DNA of 64,000 nt from Auanema rhodensis (GCA_964057225.1 OZ059900.1:5218501-5282500); one strand, 5' to 3'; counted from the first letter of the stretch, positions 1-13,300 are shown. Notes: a model not told the origin generated them from the sequence alone. Translations and numbers: made by a program.

Positions 1-176
1 GAATACTGTACATTTTGATGAACTCTCCATGGCCATATTAGTCTAAAAACACTATCTTATTGTGTTTGATGCATGGTAGCCAGGACTTCCAATTTTATGT
101 GAAGAGTTAACTATACCACCTAAGTATCCGAAGAAAGTGATCTTGATTTGTAACTCGGTGCCCGGTAAAGATAGAA
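1..176. repeat. Reference monomer (first copy), phase definition
   Basis: The first monomer sets the numbering used throughout. It is an A-type monomer (gatgaactc at 17-25, ggcc at 31-34, tagcc at 77-81, cccgg at 161-165), but it has the minority gtct at 41-44 and gaagag at 101-106, where most copies have gact and gaacag. Stop codons on the plus strand include positions 16, 39, 44, 67, 77, 108, 121, 138, 144, 151, 166 and 172. Because 176 is not a multiple of three, every frame meets stops in every monomer. By hand the longest stop-free stretch across joined consensus monomers is about 160 bases, so no coding role is supported. Confidence 0.95.
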
Positions 177-1760
177 GAATACTGTACATTTTGATTAACT
201 CTCCATGGCCATATTAGACTAAAAACACTATCTTATTGTGTTTGATGCATGGTAGCCAGGACTTCCAATTTTATGTGAACAGTTAACTATACCACCTAAG
301 TATCCGAAGAAAGTGATCTTGATTTGTAACTCGGTGCCCGGTAAAGATAGAAGAATACTGTACATTTTGATGAACTCTCCATGGCCATATTAGACTAAAA
401 ACACTATCTTATTGTGTTTGATGCATGGTAGCCAGGACTTCCAATTTTATGTGAACAGTTAACTATACCACCTAAGTATCCGAAGAAAGTGATCTTGATT
501 TGTAACTCGGTGCCCGGTAAAGATAGAAGAATACTGTACATTTTGATGAACTCTCCATGGCCATATTAGACTAAAAACACTATCTTATTGTGTTTGATGC
601 ATGGTAGCCAGGACTTCCAATATTATGTGAACAGTTAACTATACCACCTAAGTATCCGAAGAAAGTGATCTTGATTTGTAACTCGGTGCCCGTTAAAGAT
701 AGAAGAATACTGTACATTTTGATAAACTCTCCATGGCCATATTAGACTAAAAACACTATCTTATTGTGTTTGATGCATGGTAGCCAGGACTTCCAATTTT
801 ATGTGAACAGTTAACTATACCACCTAAGTATCCGAAGAAAGTGATCTTGATTTGTAACTCGGTGCCCGGTAAAGATAGAAGAATACTGTACATTTTGATG
901 AACTCTCCATGGCCATATTAGACTAAAAACACTATCTTATTGTGTTTGATGCATGGTAGCCAGGACTTCCAATTTTATGTGAACAGTTAACTATACCACC
1001 TAAGTATCCGAAGAAAGTGATCTTGATTTGTAACTTGGTGCCCGGTAAAGATAGAAAAATACTGTACATTTTAATGAATTCTCCATGGTCATATTAGTCT
1101 AAAAACACTATCTTATTGTGTTTGATGCATGGTAACCAAGACTTCCAATTTTATGTGAACAGTTAACTATACCACCTAAGTATCCGAAGAAAGTGATCTT
1201 GATTTGTAACTCGGTGCCCGGTAAAGATAGAAGAATACTGTACATTTTGATGAACTCTCCATGGCCATATTAGACTAAAAACACTATCTTATTGTGTTTG
1301 ATGCATGGTAGCCAGGACTTCCAATTTTATGTGAACAGTTAACTATACCACCTAAGTATCCGAAGAAAGTGATCTTGATTTGTAACTCGGTGCCCGGTAA
1401 AGATAGAAGAATACTGTACATTTTGATGAACTCTCCATGGCCATATTAGACTAAAAACACTATCTTATTGTGTTTGATGCATGGTAGCCAGGACTTCCAA
1501 TTTTATGTGAACAGTTAACTATACCACCTAAGTATCCGAAGAAAGTGATCTTGATTTGTAACTTGGTGCCCGGTAAAGATAGAAAAATACTGTACATTTT
1601 AATGAATTCTCCATGGTCATATTAGTCTAAAAACACTATCTTATTGTGTTTGATGCATGGTAACCAAGACTTCCAATTTTATGTGAACAGTTAACTATAC
1701 CACCTAAGTATCCGAAGAAAGTGATCTTGATTTGTAACTCGGTGCCCGGTAAAGATAGAA
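1..1760. repeat. Ten-monomer block, copy 1 (second copy at 46306-48065)
   Basis: The order of diagnostic monomers is gtct/gaag, gattaac, A, aatatt/cccgtt, gataaac, A, B, A, A, B. The same order starts again at 46306. The offset is 263 monomers plus the single inserted base. The only difference I noticed at diagnostic sites is in the tenth monomer: taaccaag here (near 1662), tagccagg in the second copy. Shorter versions of the gtct...aatatt...gata series occur near 27457-27984, 35201-35904 and 37842-38545. It is a mobile variant cassette in the sense of repeat homogenisation, not a transposon. Confidence 0.8.
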
Positions 1761-2112
1761 GAATACTGTACATTTTGATGAACTCTCCATGGCCATATTA
1801 GACTAAAAACACTATCTTATTGTGTTTGATGCATGGTAGCCAGGACTTCCAATTTTATGTGAACAGTTAACTATACCACCTAAGTATCCGAAGAAAGTGA
1901 TCTTGATTTGTAACTCGGTGCCCGGTAAAGATAGAAGAATACTGTACATTTTGATGAACTCTCCATGGCCATATTAGACTAAAAACACTATCTTATTGTG
2001 TTTGATGCATGGTAGCCAGGACTTCCAATTTTATGTGAACAGTTAACTATACCACCTAAGTATCCGAAGAAAGTGATCTTGATTTGTAACTCGGTGCCCG
2101 GTAAAGATAGAA

Positions 2113-4576
2113 GAATACTGTACATTTTGATGAACTCTCCATGGCCATATTAGACTAAAAACACTATCTTATTGTGTTTGATGCATGGTAGCCAGGACTT
2201 CCAATTTTATGTGAACAGTTAACTATACCACCTAAGTATCCGAAGAAAGTGATCTTGATTTGTAACTCGGTGCCCGGTAAAGATAGAAGAATACTGTACA
2301 TTTTGATGAACTCTCCATGGCCATATTAGACTAAAAACACTATCTTATTGTGTTTGATGCATGGTAGCCAGGACTTCCAATTTTATGTGAACAGTTAACT
2401 ATACCACCTAAGTATCCGAAGAAAGTGATCTTGATTTGTAACTCGGTGCCCGGTAAAGATAGAAGAATACTGTACATTTTGATGAACTCTCCATGGCCAT
2501 ATTAGACTAAAAACACTATCTTATTGTGTTTGATGCATGGTAGCCAGGACTTCCAATTTTATGTGAACAGTTAACTATACCACCTAAGTATCCGAAGAAA
2601 GTGATCTTGATTTGTAACTCGGTGCCCGGTAAAGATAGAAGAATACTGTACATTTTGATGAACTCTCCATGGCCATATTAGACTAAAAACACTATCTTAT
2701 TGTGTTTGATGCATGGTAGCCAGGACTTCCAATTTTATGTGAACAGTTAACTATACCACCTAAGTATCCGAAGAAAGTGATCTTGATTTGTAACTCGGTG
2801 CCCGGTAAAGATAGAAGAATACTGTACATTTTGATGAACTCTCCATGGCCATATTAGACTAAAAACACTATCTTATTGTGTTTGATGCATGGTAGCCAGG
2901 ACTTCCAATTTTATGTGAACAGTTAACTATACCACCTAAGTATCCGAAGAAAGTGATCTTGATTTGTAACTTGGTGCCCGGTAAAGATAGAAAAATACTG
3001 TACATTTTAATGAATTCTCCATGGTCATATTAGTCTAAAAACACTATCTTATTGTGTTTGATGCATGGTAACCAAGACTTCCAATTTTATGTGAACAGTT
3101 AACTATACCACCTAAGTATCCGAAGAAAGTGATCTTGATTTGTAACTCGGTGCCCGGTAAAGATAGAAGAATACTGTACATTTTGATGAACTCTCCATGG
3201 CCATATTAGACTAAAAACACTATCTTATTGTGTTTGATGCATGGTAGCCAGGACTTCCAATTTTATGTGAACAGTTAACTATACCACCTAAGTATCCGAA
3301 GAAAGTGATCTTGATTTGTAACTCGGTGCCCGGTAAAGATAGAAGAATACTGTACATTTTGATGAACTCTCCATGGCCATATTAGACTAAAAACACTATC
3401 TTATTGTGTTTGATGCATGGTAGCCAGGACTTGCAATTTTATGTGAACAGTTAACTATACCACCTAAGTATCCGAAGAAAGTGATCTTGATTTGTAACTC
3501 GGTGCCCGTTAAAGATAGAAGAATACTGTACATTTCAATGAATTCTCCATGGCCATATTAGTCTAAAAACACTATCTTATTGTGTTTGATGCATGGTAGC
3601 CAGGACTTCCAATTTTATGTGAACAGTTAACTATACCACCTAAGTATCCGAAGAAAGTGATCTTGATTTGTAACTCGGTGCCCGGTAAAGATAGAAGAAT
3701 ACTGTACATTTTGATGAACTCTCCATGGCCATATTAGACTAAAAACACTATCTTATTGTGTTTGATGCATGGTAGCCAGGACTTCCAATTTTATGTGAAC
3801 AGTTAACTATACCACCTAAGTATCCGAAGAAAGTGATCTTGATTTGTAACTCGGTGCCCGGTAAAGATAGAAGAATACTGTACATTTTGATGAACTCTCC
3901 ATGGCCATATTAGACTAAAAACACTATCTTATTGTGTTTGATGCATGGTAGCCAGGACTTCCAATTTTATGTGAACAGTTAACTATACCACCTAAGTATC
4001 CGAAGAAAGTGATCTTGATTTGTAACTCGGTGCCCGGTAAAGATAGAAGAATACTGTACATTTTGATGAACTCTCCATGGCCATATTAGACTAAAAACAC
4101 TATCTTATTGTGTTTGATGCATGGTAGCCAGGACTTCCAATTTTATGTGAACAGTTAACTATACCACCTAAGTATCCGAAGAAAGTGATCTTGATTTGTA
4201 ACTCGGTGCCCGTTAAAGATAGAAGAATACTGTACATTTTAATGAATTCTCCATGGCCATATTAGACTAAAAACACTATCTTATTGTGTTTGATGCATGG
4301 TAGCCAGGACTTCCAATTTTATGTGAACAGTTAACTATACCACCTAAGTATCCGAAGAAAGTGATCTTGATTTGTAACTCGGTGCCCGGTAAAGATAGAA
4401 GAATACTGTACATTTTAATGAATTCTCCATGGTCATATTAGACTAAAAACACTATCTTATTGTGTTTGATGCATGGTAGCCAGGACTTCCAATTTTATGT
4501 GAACAGTTAACTATACCACCTAAGTATCCGAAGAAAGTGATCTTGATTTGTAACTCGGTGCCCGGTAAAGATAGAA
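2113..4576. repeat. 14-monomer tandem block, copy 1 (2464 bp)
   Basis: Fourteen monomers, followed directly by a second copy at 4577. The shared landmarks are a B monomer (2993 / 5457), a cttgc monomer ending cccgtt (3345 / 5809), a ttcaatg monomer (3521 / 5985), an aatgaattc monomer with ggcc/gact (4225 / 6689) and one with ggtc/gact (4401 / 6865). Every pair is 2464 bases apart. The left edge is set only by runs of common A monomers, so the exact start of the unit could be elsewhere in that run. Confidence 0.85.
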
Positions 4577-7040
4577 GAATACTGTACATTTTGATGAACT
4601 CTCCATGGCCATATTAGACTAAAAACACTATCTTATTGTGTTTGATGCATGGTAGCCAGGACTTCCAATTTTATGTGAACAGTTAACTATACCACCTAAG
4701 TATCCGAAGAAAGTGATCTTGATTTGTAACTCGGTGCCCGGTAAAGATAGAAGAATACTGTACATTTTGATGAACTCTCCATGGCCATATTAGACTAAAA
4801 ACACTATCTTATTGTGTTTGATGCATGGTAGCCAGGACTTCCAATTTTATGTGAACAGTTAACTATACCACCTAAGTATCCGAAGAAAGTGATCTTGATT
4901 TGTAACTCGGTGCCCGGTAAAGATAGAAGAATACTGTACATTTTGATGAACTCTCCATGGCCATATTAGACTAAAAACACTATCTTATTGTGTTTGATGC
5001 ATGGTAGCCAGGACTTCCAATTTTATGTGAACAGTTAACTATACCACCTAAGTATCCGAAGAAAGTGATCTTGATTTGTAACTCGGTGCCCGGTAAAGAT
5101 AGAAGAATACTGTACATTTTGATGAACTCTCCATGGCCATATTAGACTAAAAACACTATCTTATTGTGTTTGATGCATGGTAGCCAGGACTTCCAATTTT
5201 ATGTGAACAGTTAACTATACCACCTAAGTATCCGAAGAAAGTGATCTTGATTTGTAACTCGGTGCCCGGTAAAGATAGAAGAATACTGTACATTTTGATG
5301 AACTCTCCATGGCCATATTAGACTAAAAACACTATCTTATTGTGTTTGATGCATGGTAGCCAGGACTTCCAATTTTATGTGAACAGTTAACTATACCACC
5401 TAAGTATCCGAAGAAAGTGATCTTGATTTGTAACTTGGTGCCCGGTAAAGATAGAAAAATACTGTACATTTTAATGAATTCTCCATGGTCATATTAGTCT
5501 AAAAACACTATCTTATTGTGTTTGATGCATGGTAACCAAGACTTCCAATTTTATGTGAACAGTTAACTATACCACCTAAGTATCCGAAGAAAGTGATCTT
5601 GATTTGTAACTCGGTGCCCGGTAAAGATAGAAGAATACTGTACATTTTGATGAACTCTCCATGGCCATATTAGACTAAAAACACTATCTTATTGTGTTTG
5701 ATGCATGGTAGCCAGGACTTCCAATTTTATGTGAACAGTTAACTATACCACCTAAGTATCCGAAGAAAGTGATCTTGATTTGTAACTCGGTGCCCGGTAA
5801 AGATAGAAGAATACTGTACATTTTGATGAACTCTCCATGGCCATATTAGACTAAAAACACTATCTTATTGTGTTTGATGCATGGTAGCCAGGACTTGCAA
5901 TTTTATGTGAACAGTTAACTATACCACCTAAGTATCCGAAGAAAGTGATCTTGATTTGTAACTCGGTGCCCGTTAAAGATAGAAGAATACTGTACATTTC
6001 AATGAATTCTCCATGGCCATATTAGTCTAAAAACACTATCTTATTGTGTTTGATGCATGGTAGCCAGGACTTCCAATTTTATGTGAACAGTTAACTATAC
6101 CACCTAAGTATCCGAAGAAAGTGATCTTGATTTGTAACTCGGTGCCCGGTAAAGATAGAAGAATACTGTACATTTTGATGAACTCTCCATGGCCATATTA
6201 GACTAAAAACACTATCTTATTGTGTTTGATGCATGGTAGCCAGGACTTCCAATTTTATGTGAACAGTTAACTATACCACCTAAGTATCCGAAGAAAGTGA
6301 TCTTGATTTGTAACTCGGTGCCCGGTAAAGATAGAAGAATACTGTACATTTTGATGAACTCTCCATGGCCATATTAGACTAAAAACACTATCTTATTGTG
6401 TTTGATGCATGGTAGCCAGGACTTCCAATTTTATGTGAACAGTTAACTATACCACCTAAGTATCCGAAGAAAGTGATCTTGATTTGTAACTCGGTGCCCG
6501 GTAAAGATAGAAGAATACTGTACATTTTGATGAACTCTCCATGGCCATATTAGACTAAAAACACTATCTTATTGTGTTTGATGCATGGTAGCCAGGACTT
6601 CCAATTTTATGTGAACAGTTAACTATACCACCTAAGTATCCGAAGAAAGTGATCTTGATTTGTAACTCGGTGCCCGTTAAAGATAGAAGAATACTGTACA
6701 TTTTAATGAATTCTCCATGGCCATATTAGACTAAAAACACTATCTTATTGTGTTTGATGCATGGTAGCCAGGACTTCCAATTTTATGTGAACAGTTAACT
6801 ATACCACCTAAGTATCCGAAGAAAGTGATCTTGATTTGTAACTCGGTGCCCGGTAAAGATAGAAGAATACTGTACATTTTAATGAATTCTCCATGGTCAT
6901 ATTAGACTAAAAACACTATCTTATTGTGTTTGATGCATGGTAGCCAGGACTTCCAATTTTATGTGAACAGTTAACTATACCACCTAAGTATCCGAAGAAA
7001 GTGATCTTGATTTGTAACTCGGTGCCCGGTAAAGATAGAA
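4577..7040. repeat. 14-monomer tandem block, copy 2 (2464 bp)
   Basis: Second copy of the 14-mer, directly abutting the first. The correspondence stops at 7041: the monomer there is aatgaattc/ggtc/gtct, whereas the monomer at the equivalent point after copy 1 (4577) is plain A-type. The end of this block overlaps the start of the 23-monomer unit at 6337, so the 23-mer duplication must have captured part of this 14-mer copy. That gives a relative order: 14-mer duplication first, 23-mer duplication later. Confidence 0.8.
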
Positions 7041-7216
7041 GAATACTGTACATTTTAATGAATTCTCCATGGTCATATTAGTCTAAAAACACTATCTTAT
7101 TGTGTTTGATGCATGGTAGCCAGGACTTCCAATTTTATGTGAACAGTTAACTATACCACCTAAGTATCCGAAGAAAGTGATCTTGATTTGTAACTCGGTG
7201 CCCGGTAAAGATAGAA

Positions 7217-8272
7217 GAATACTGTACATTTTAATGAATTCTCCATGGCCATATTAGACTAAAAACACTATCTTATTGTGTTTGATGCATGGTAGCCAGG
7301 ACTTCCAATTTTATGTGAACAGTTAACTATACCACCTAAGTATCCGAAGAAAGTGATCTTGATTTGTAACTCGGTGCCCGGTAAAGATAGAAGAATACTG
7401 TACATTTTAATGAATTCTCCATGGCCATATTAGACTAAAAACACTATCTTATTGTGTTTGATGCATGGTAGCCAGGACTTCCAATTTTATGTGAACAGTT
7501 AACTATACCACCTAAGTATCCGAAGAAAGTGATCTTGATTTGTAACTCGGTGCCCGGTAAAGATAGAAGAATACTGTACATTTTAAAGAATTCTCCATGG
7601 TCATATTAGACTAAAAACACTATCTTATTGTGTTTGATGCATGGTAGCCAGGACTTCCAATTTTATGTGAACAGTTAACTATACCACCTAAGTATCCGAA
7701 GAAAGTGATCTTGATTTGTAACTCGGTGCCCGGTAAAGATAGAAGAATACTGTACATTTTAATGAATTCTCCATGGCCATATTAGACTAAAAACACTATC
7801 TTATTGTGTTTGATGCATGGTAGCCAGGACTTCCAATTTTATGTGAACAGTTAACTATACCACCTAAGTATCCGAAGAAAGTGATCTTGATTTGTAACTC
7901 GGTGCCCGGTAAAGATAGAAGAATACTGTACATTTTAATGAATTCTCCATGGCCATATTAGACTAAAAACACTATCTTATTGTGTTTGATGCATGGTAGC
8001 CAGGACTTCCAATTTTATGTGAACAGTTAACTATACCACCTAAGTATCCGAAGAAAGTGATCTTGATTTGTAACTCGGTGCCCGGTAAAGATAGAAGAAT
8101 ACTGTACATTTTAAAGAATTCTCCATGGTCATATTAGACTAAAAACACTATCTTATTGTGTTTGATGCATGGTAGCCAGGACTTCCAATTTTATGTGAAC
8201 AGTTAACTATACCACCTAAGTATCCGAAGAAAGTGATCTTGATTTGTAACTCGGTGCCCGGTAAAGATAGAA
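7217..8272. repeat. Two tandem aaag trimers (528 bp each)
   Basis: A three-monomer motif, aatgaattc/ggcc/gact twice and then aaagaattc/ggtc/gact, is repeated twice in tandem (7217-7744, 7745-8272). The third monomer is marked by T-to-A at monomer position 19. The same trimer recurs at 11265-12320 (twice, within the 23-mer copy), 21297-21824, 40130-40657, 52978-53505, 61778-62305 and 62658-63185. It is the smallest well-defined multi-monomer unit in the window. Confidence 0.85.
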
Positions 8273-8624
8273 GAATACTGTACATTTTAATGAATTCTCC
8301 ATGGCCATATTAGACTAAAAACACTATCTTATTGTGTTTGATGCATGGTAGCCAGGACTTCCAATTTTATGTGAACAGTTAACTATACCACCTAAGTATC
8401 CGAAGAAAGTGATCTTGATTTGTAACTCGGTGCCCGGTAAAGATAGAAGAATACTGTACATTTTAATGAATTCTCCATGGTCATATTAGTCTAAAAACAC
8501 TATCTTATTGTGTTTGATGCATGGTAGCCAGGACTTCCAATTTTATGTGAACAGTTAACTATACCACCTAAGTATCCGAAGAAAGTGATCTTGATTTGTA
8601 ACTCGGTGCCCGGTAAAGATAGAA

Positions 8625-9504
8625 GAATACTGTACATTTTGATGAACTCTCCATGGCCATATTAGACTAAAAACACTATCTTATTGTGTTTGATGCATGG
8701 TAGCCAGGACTTCCAATTTTATGTGAAGAGTTAACTATACCACCTAAGTATCCGAAGAAAGTGATCTTGATTTGTAACTTGGTGCCCGTTAAAGATAGAA
8801 GAATACTGTACATTTTAATAAATTCTCCATGGTCATATTAGTCTAAAAACACTATCTTATTGTGTTTGATGCATGGTAGCCAGGACTTCCAATTTTATGT
8901 GAAGAGTTAACTATACCACCTAAGTATCCGAAGAAAGTGATCTTGATTTGTAACTTGGTGCCCGGTAAAGATAGAAAAATACTGTACATTTTAATGAATT
9001 CTCCAGGGTCATATTAGTCTAAAAACACTATCTTATTGTGTTTGATGCATGGTAACCAAGACTTCCAATTTTATGTGAACAGTTAACTATACCACCTAAG
9101 TATCCGAAGAAAGTGATCTTGATTTGTAACTCGGTGCCCGTTAAAGATAGAAGAATACTGTACATTTTAATGAATTCTCCATGGCCATATTAGTCTAAAA
9201 ACACTATCTTATTGTGTTTGATGCATGGTAGCCAGGACTTCCAATTTTATGTGACGAGTTAACTATACCACCTAAGTATCCGAAGAAAGTGATCTTGATT
9301 TGTAACTTGGTGCCCGGTAAAGATAGAAAAATACTGTACATTTTAATGAATTCTCCATAGTCATATTAGTCTAAAAACACTATCTTATTGTGTTTGATGC
9401 ATGGTAACCAAGACTTCCAATTTTATGTGAACAGTTAACTATACCACCTAAGTATCCGAAGAAAGTGATCTTGATTTGTAACTCGGTGCCCGTTAAAGAT
9501 AGAA
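8625..9504. repeat. Five-monomer ccaggg cassette, copy 1 (880 bp)
   Basis: Five monomers in fixed order: (1) A-type with gaagag, ending acttgg and cccgtt; (2) aataaattc with ggtc/gtct and gaagag; (3) aaatac start, ccaggg at 27-32, taaccaag; (4) aatgaattc/ggcc/gtct with gacgag; (5) aaatac start, ccatag at 27-32, taaccaag. Each monomer has markers seen almost nowhere else, so the block is a good tracer. Complete copies with all five monomers also lie at 12673, 14961, 16721, 22177 and 54210. A variant copy lies at 28689, and shortened copies at 18129, 25697, 31505 and 63538. Confidence 0.9.
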
Positions 9505-10384
9505 GAATACTGTACATTTTAATGAATTCTCCATGGTCATATTAGTCTAAAAACACTATCTTATTGTGTTTGATGCATGGTAGCCAGGACTTCCAATTTT
9601 ATGTGAACAGTTAACTATACCACCTAAGTATCCGAAGAAAGTGATCTTGATTTGTAACTCGGTGCCCGGTAAAGATAGAAGAATACTGTACATTTTAATG
9701 AATTCTCCATGGTCATATTAGTCTAAAAACACTATCTTATTGTGTTTGATGCATGGTAGCCAGGACTTCCAATTTTATGTGAACAGTTAACTATACCACC
9801 TAAGTATCCGAAGAAAGTGATCTTGATTTGTAACTCGGTGCCCGTTAAAGATAGAAGAATACTGTACATTTTAATGAATTCTCCATGGTCATATTAGTCT
9901 AAAAACACTATCTTATTGTGTTTGATGCATGGTAGCCAGGACTTCCAATTTTATGTGAACAGTTAACTATACCACCTAAGTATCCGAAGAAAGTGATCTT
10001 GATTTGTAACTCGGTGCCCGGTAAAGATAGAAGAATACTGTACACTTTAATGAATTCTCCATGGCCATATTAGACTAAAAACACTATCTTATTGTGTTTG
10101 ATGCATGGTAGCCAGGACTTCCAATTTTATGTGAACAGTTAACTATACCACCTAAGTATCCGAAGAAAGTGATCTTGATTTGTAACTCGGTGCCCGGTAA
10201 AGATAGAAGAATACTGTACATTTTAATGAATTCTCCATGGTCATATTAGTCTAAAAACACTATCTTATTGTGTTTGATGCATGGTAGCCAGGACTTCCAA
10301 TTTTATGTGAACAGTTAACTATACCACCTAAGTATCCGAAGAAAGTGATCTTGATTTGTAACTCGGTGCCCGGTAAAGATAGAA

Positions 10385-13300
10385 GAATACTGTACATTTT
10401 GATGAACTCTCCATGGCCATATTAGACTAAAAACACTATCTTATTGTGTTTGATGCATGGTAGCCAGGACTTCCAATTTTATGTGAACAGTTAACTATAC
10501 CACCTAAGTATCCGAAGAAAGTGATCTTGATTTGTAACTCGGTGCCCGGTAAAGATAGAAGAATACTGTACATTTTGATGAACTCTCCATGGCCATATTA
10601 GACTAAAAACACTATCTTATTGTGTTTGATGCATGGTAGCCAGGACTTCCAATTTTATGTGAACAGTTAACTATACCACCTAAGTATCCGAAGAAAGTGA
10701 TCTTGATTTGTAACTCGGTGCCCGTTAAAGATAGAAGAATACTGTACATTTTAATGAATTCTCCATGGCCATATTAGACTAAAAACACTATCTTATTGTG
10801 TTTGATGCATGGTAGCCAGGACTTCCAATTTTATGTGAACAGTTAACTATACCACCTAAGTATCCGAAGAAAGTGATCTTGATTTGTAACTCGGTGCCCG
10901 GTAAAGATAGAAGAATACTGTACATTTTAATGAATTCTCCATAGTCATATTAGACTAAAAACACTATCTTATTGTGTTTGATGCATGGTAGCCAGGACTT
11001 CCAATTTTATGTGAACAGTTAACTATACCACCTAAGTATCCGAAGAAAGTGATCTTGATTTGTAACTCGGTGCCCGGTAAAGATAGAAGAATACTGTACA
11101 TTTTAATGAATTCTCCATGGTCATATTAGTCTAAAAACACTATCTTATTGTGTTTGATGCATGGTAGCCAGGACTTCCAATTTTATGTGAACAGTTAACT
11201 ATACCACCTAAGTATCCGAAGAAAGTGATCTTGATTTGTAACTCGGTGCCCGGTAAAGATAGAAGAATACTGTACATTTTAATGAATTCTCCATGGCCAT
11301 ATTAGACTAAAAACACTATCTTATTGTGTTTGATGCATGGTAGCCAGGACTTCCAATTTTATGTGAACAGTTAACTATACCACCTAAGTATCCGAAGAAA
11401 GTGATCTTGATTTGTAACTCGGTGCCCGGTAAAGATAGAAGAATACTGTACATTTTAATGAATTCTCCATGGCCATATTAGACTAAAAACACTATCTTAT
11501 TGTGTTTGATGCATGGTAGCCAGGACTTCCAATTTTATGTGAACAGTTAACTATACCACCTAAGTATCCGAAGAAAGTGATCTTGATTTGTAACTCGGTG
11601 CCCGGTAAAGATAGAAGAATACTGTACATTTTAAAGAATTCTCCATGGTCATATTAGACTAAAAACACTATCTTATTGTGTTTGATGCATGGTAGCCAGG
11701 ACTTCCAATTTTATGTGAACAGTTAACTATACCACCTAAGTATCCGAAGAAAGTGATCTTGATTTGTAACTCGGTGCCCGGTAAAGATAGAAGAATACTG
11801 TACATTTTAATGAATTCTCCATGGCCATATTAGACTAAAAACACTATCTTATTGTGTTTGATGCATGGTAGCCAGGACTTCCAATTTTATGTGAACAGTT
11901 AACTATACCACCTAAGTATCCGAAGAAAGTGATCTTGATTTGTAACTCGGTGCCCGGTAAAGATAGAAGAATACTGTACATTTTAATGAATTCTCCATGG
12001 CCATATTAGACTAAAAACACTATCTTATTGTGTTTGATGCATGGTAGCCAGGACTTCCAATTTTATGTGAACAGTTAACTATACCACCTAAGTATCCGAA
12101 GAAAGTGATCTTGATTTGTAACTCGGTGCCCGGTAAAGATAGAAGAATACTGTACATTTTAAAGAATTCTCCATGGTCATATTAGACTAAAAACACTATC
12201 TTATTGTGTTTGATGCATGGTAGCCAGGACTTCCAATTTTATGTGAACAGTTAACTATACCACCTAAGTATCCGAAGAAAGTGATCTTGATTTGTAACTC
12301 GGTGCCCGGTAAAGATAGAAGAATACTGTACATTTTAATGAATTCTCCATGGCCATATTAGACTAAAAACACTATCTTATTGTGTTTGATGCATGGTAGC
12401 CAGGACTTCCAATTTTATGTGAACAGTTAACTATACCACCTAAGTATCCGAAGAAAGTGATCTTGATTTGTAACTCGGTGCCCGGTAAAGATAGAAGAAT
12501 ACTGTACATTTTAATGAATTCTCCATGGTCATATTAGTCTAAAAACACTATCTTATTGTGTTTGATGCATGGTAGCCAGGACTTCCAATTTTATGTGAAC
12601 AGTTAACTATACCACCTAAGTATCCGAAGAAAGTGATCTTGATTTGTAACTCGGTGCCCGGTAAAGATAGAAGAATACTGTACATTTTGATGAACTCTCC
12701 ATGGCCATATTAGACTAAAAACACTATCTTATTGTGTTTGATGCATGGTAGCCAGGACTTCCAATTTTATGTGAAGAGTTAACTATACCACCTAAGTATC
12801 CGAAGAAAGTGATCTTGATTTGTAACTTGGTGCCCGTTAAAGATAGAAGAATACTGTACATTTTAATAAATTCTCCATGGTCATATTAGTCTAAAAACAC
12901 TATCTTATTGTGTTTGATGCATGGTAGCCAGGACTTCCAATTTTATGTGAAGAGTTAACTATACCACCTAAGTATCCGAAGAAAGTGATCTTGATTTGTA
13001 ACTTGGTGCCCGGTAAAGATAGAAAAATACTGTACATTTTAATGAATTCTCCAGGGTCATATTAGTCTAAAAACACTATCTTATTGTGTTTGATGCATGG
13101 TAACCAAGACTTCCAATTTTATGTGAACAGTTAACTATACCACCTAAGTATCCGAAGAAAGTGATCTTGATTTGTAACTCGGTGCCCGTTAAAGATAGAA
13201 GAATACTGTACATTTTAATGAATTCTCCATGGCCATATTAGTCTAAAAACACTATCTTATTGTGTTTGATGCATGGTAGCCAGGACTTCCAATTTTATGT

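Larger units (their letters stand above)
1..6688. repeat. A-rich domain 1 with scattered B monomers
   Basis: Thirty-eight monomers, mostly A-type (gatgaactc, no EcoRI site). B-type monomers start at 1057, 1585, 2993 and 5457. Each follows a monomer ending in acttgg instead of actcgg, and each starts aaatac. The spacing 1057 to 1585 is three monomers, giving an A-A-B trimer that recurs later in the window. Rare subtypes here are the gattaac monomer at 177, the aatatt plus cccgtt monomer at 529, the gataaac monomer at 705, the cttgc monomers at 3345 and 5809, and ttcaatg monomers at 3521 and 5985. Confidence 0.85.
6337..10384. repeat. 23-monomer tandem unit, copy 1 (4048 bp)
   Basis: Twenty-three monomers: two A, an aatgaattc/ggcc monomer, ggtc monomers, two aaagaattc trimers (7217-8272), the five-monomer ccaggg cassette (8625-9504), three aatgaattc/ggtc/gtct monomers, a monomer with cactttaatg (10033) and a closing ggtc/gtct monomer. 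Copy 2 starts immediately at 10385 with the same order. The monomer before this unit (6161, A-type) differs from the one before copy 2 (10209, aatgaattc), which fixes the left boundary to one monomer. Confidence 0.9.

Noticed and set aside
130-160. CENP-B box (TTCG....A..CGGG type)
   Set aside because: The nearest match on the minus strand, around monomer positions 117-133, keeps TTCG but lacks the A and most of CGGG. The cccgg near 161-165 has no properly spaced TTCG.
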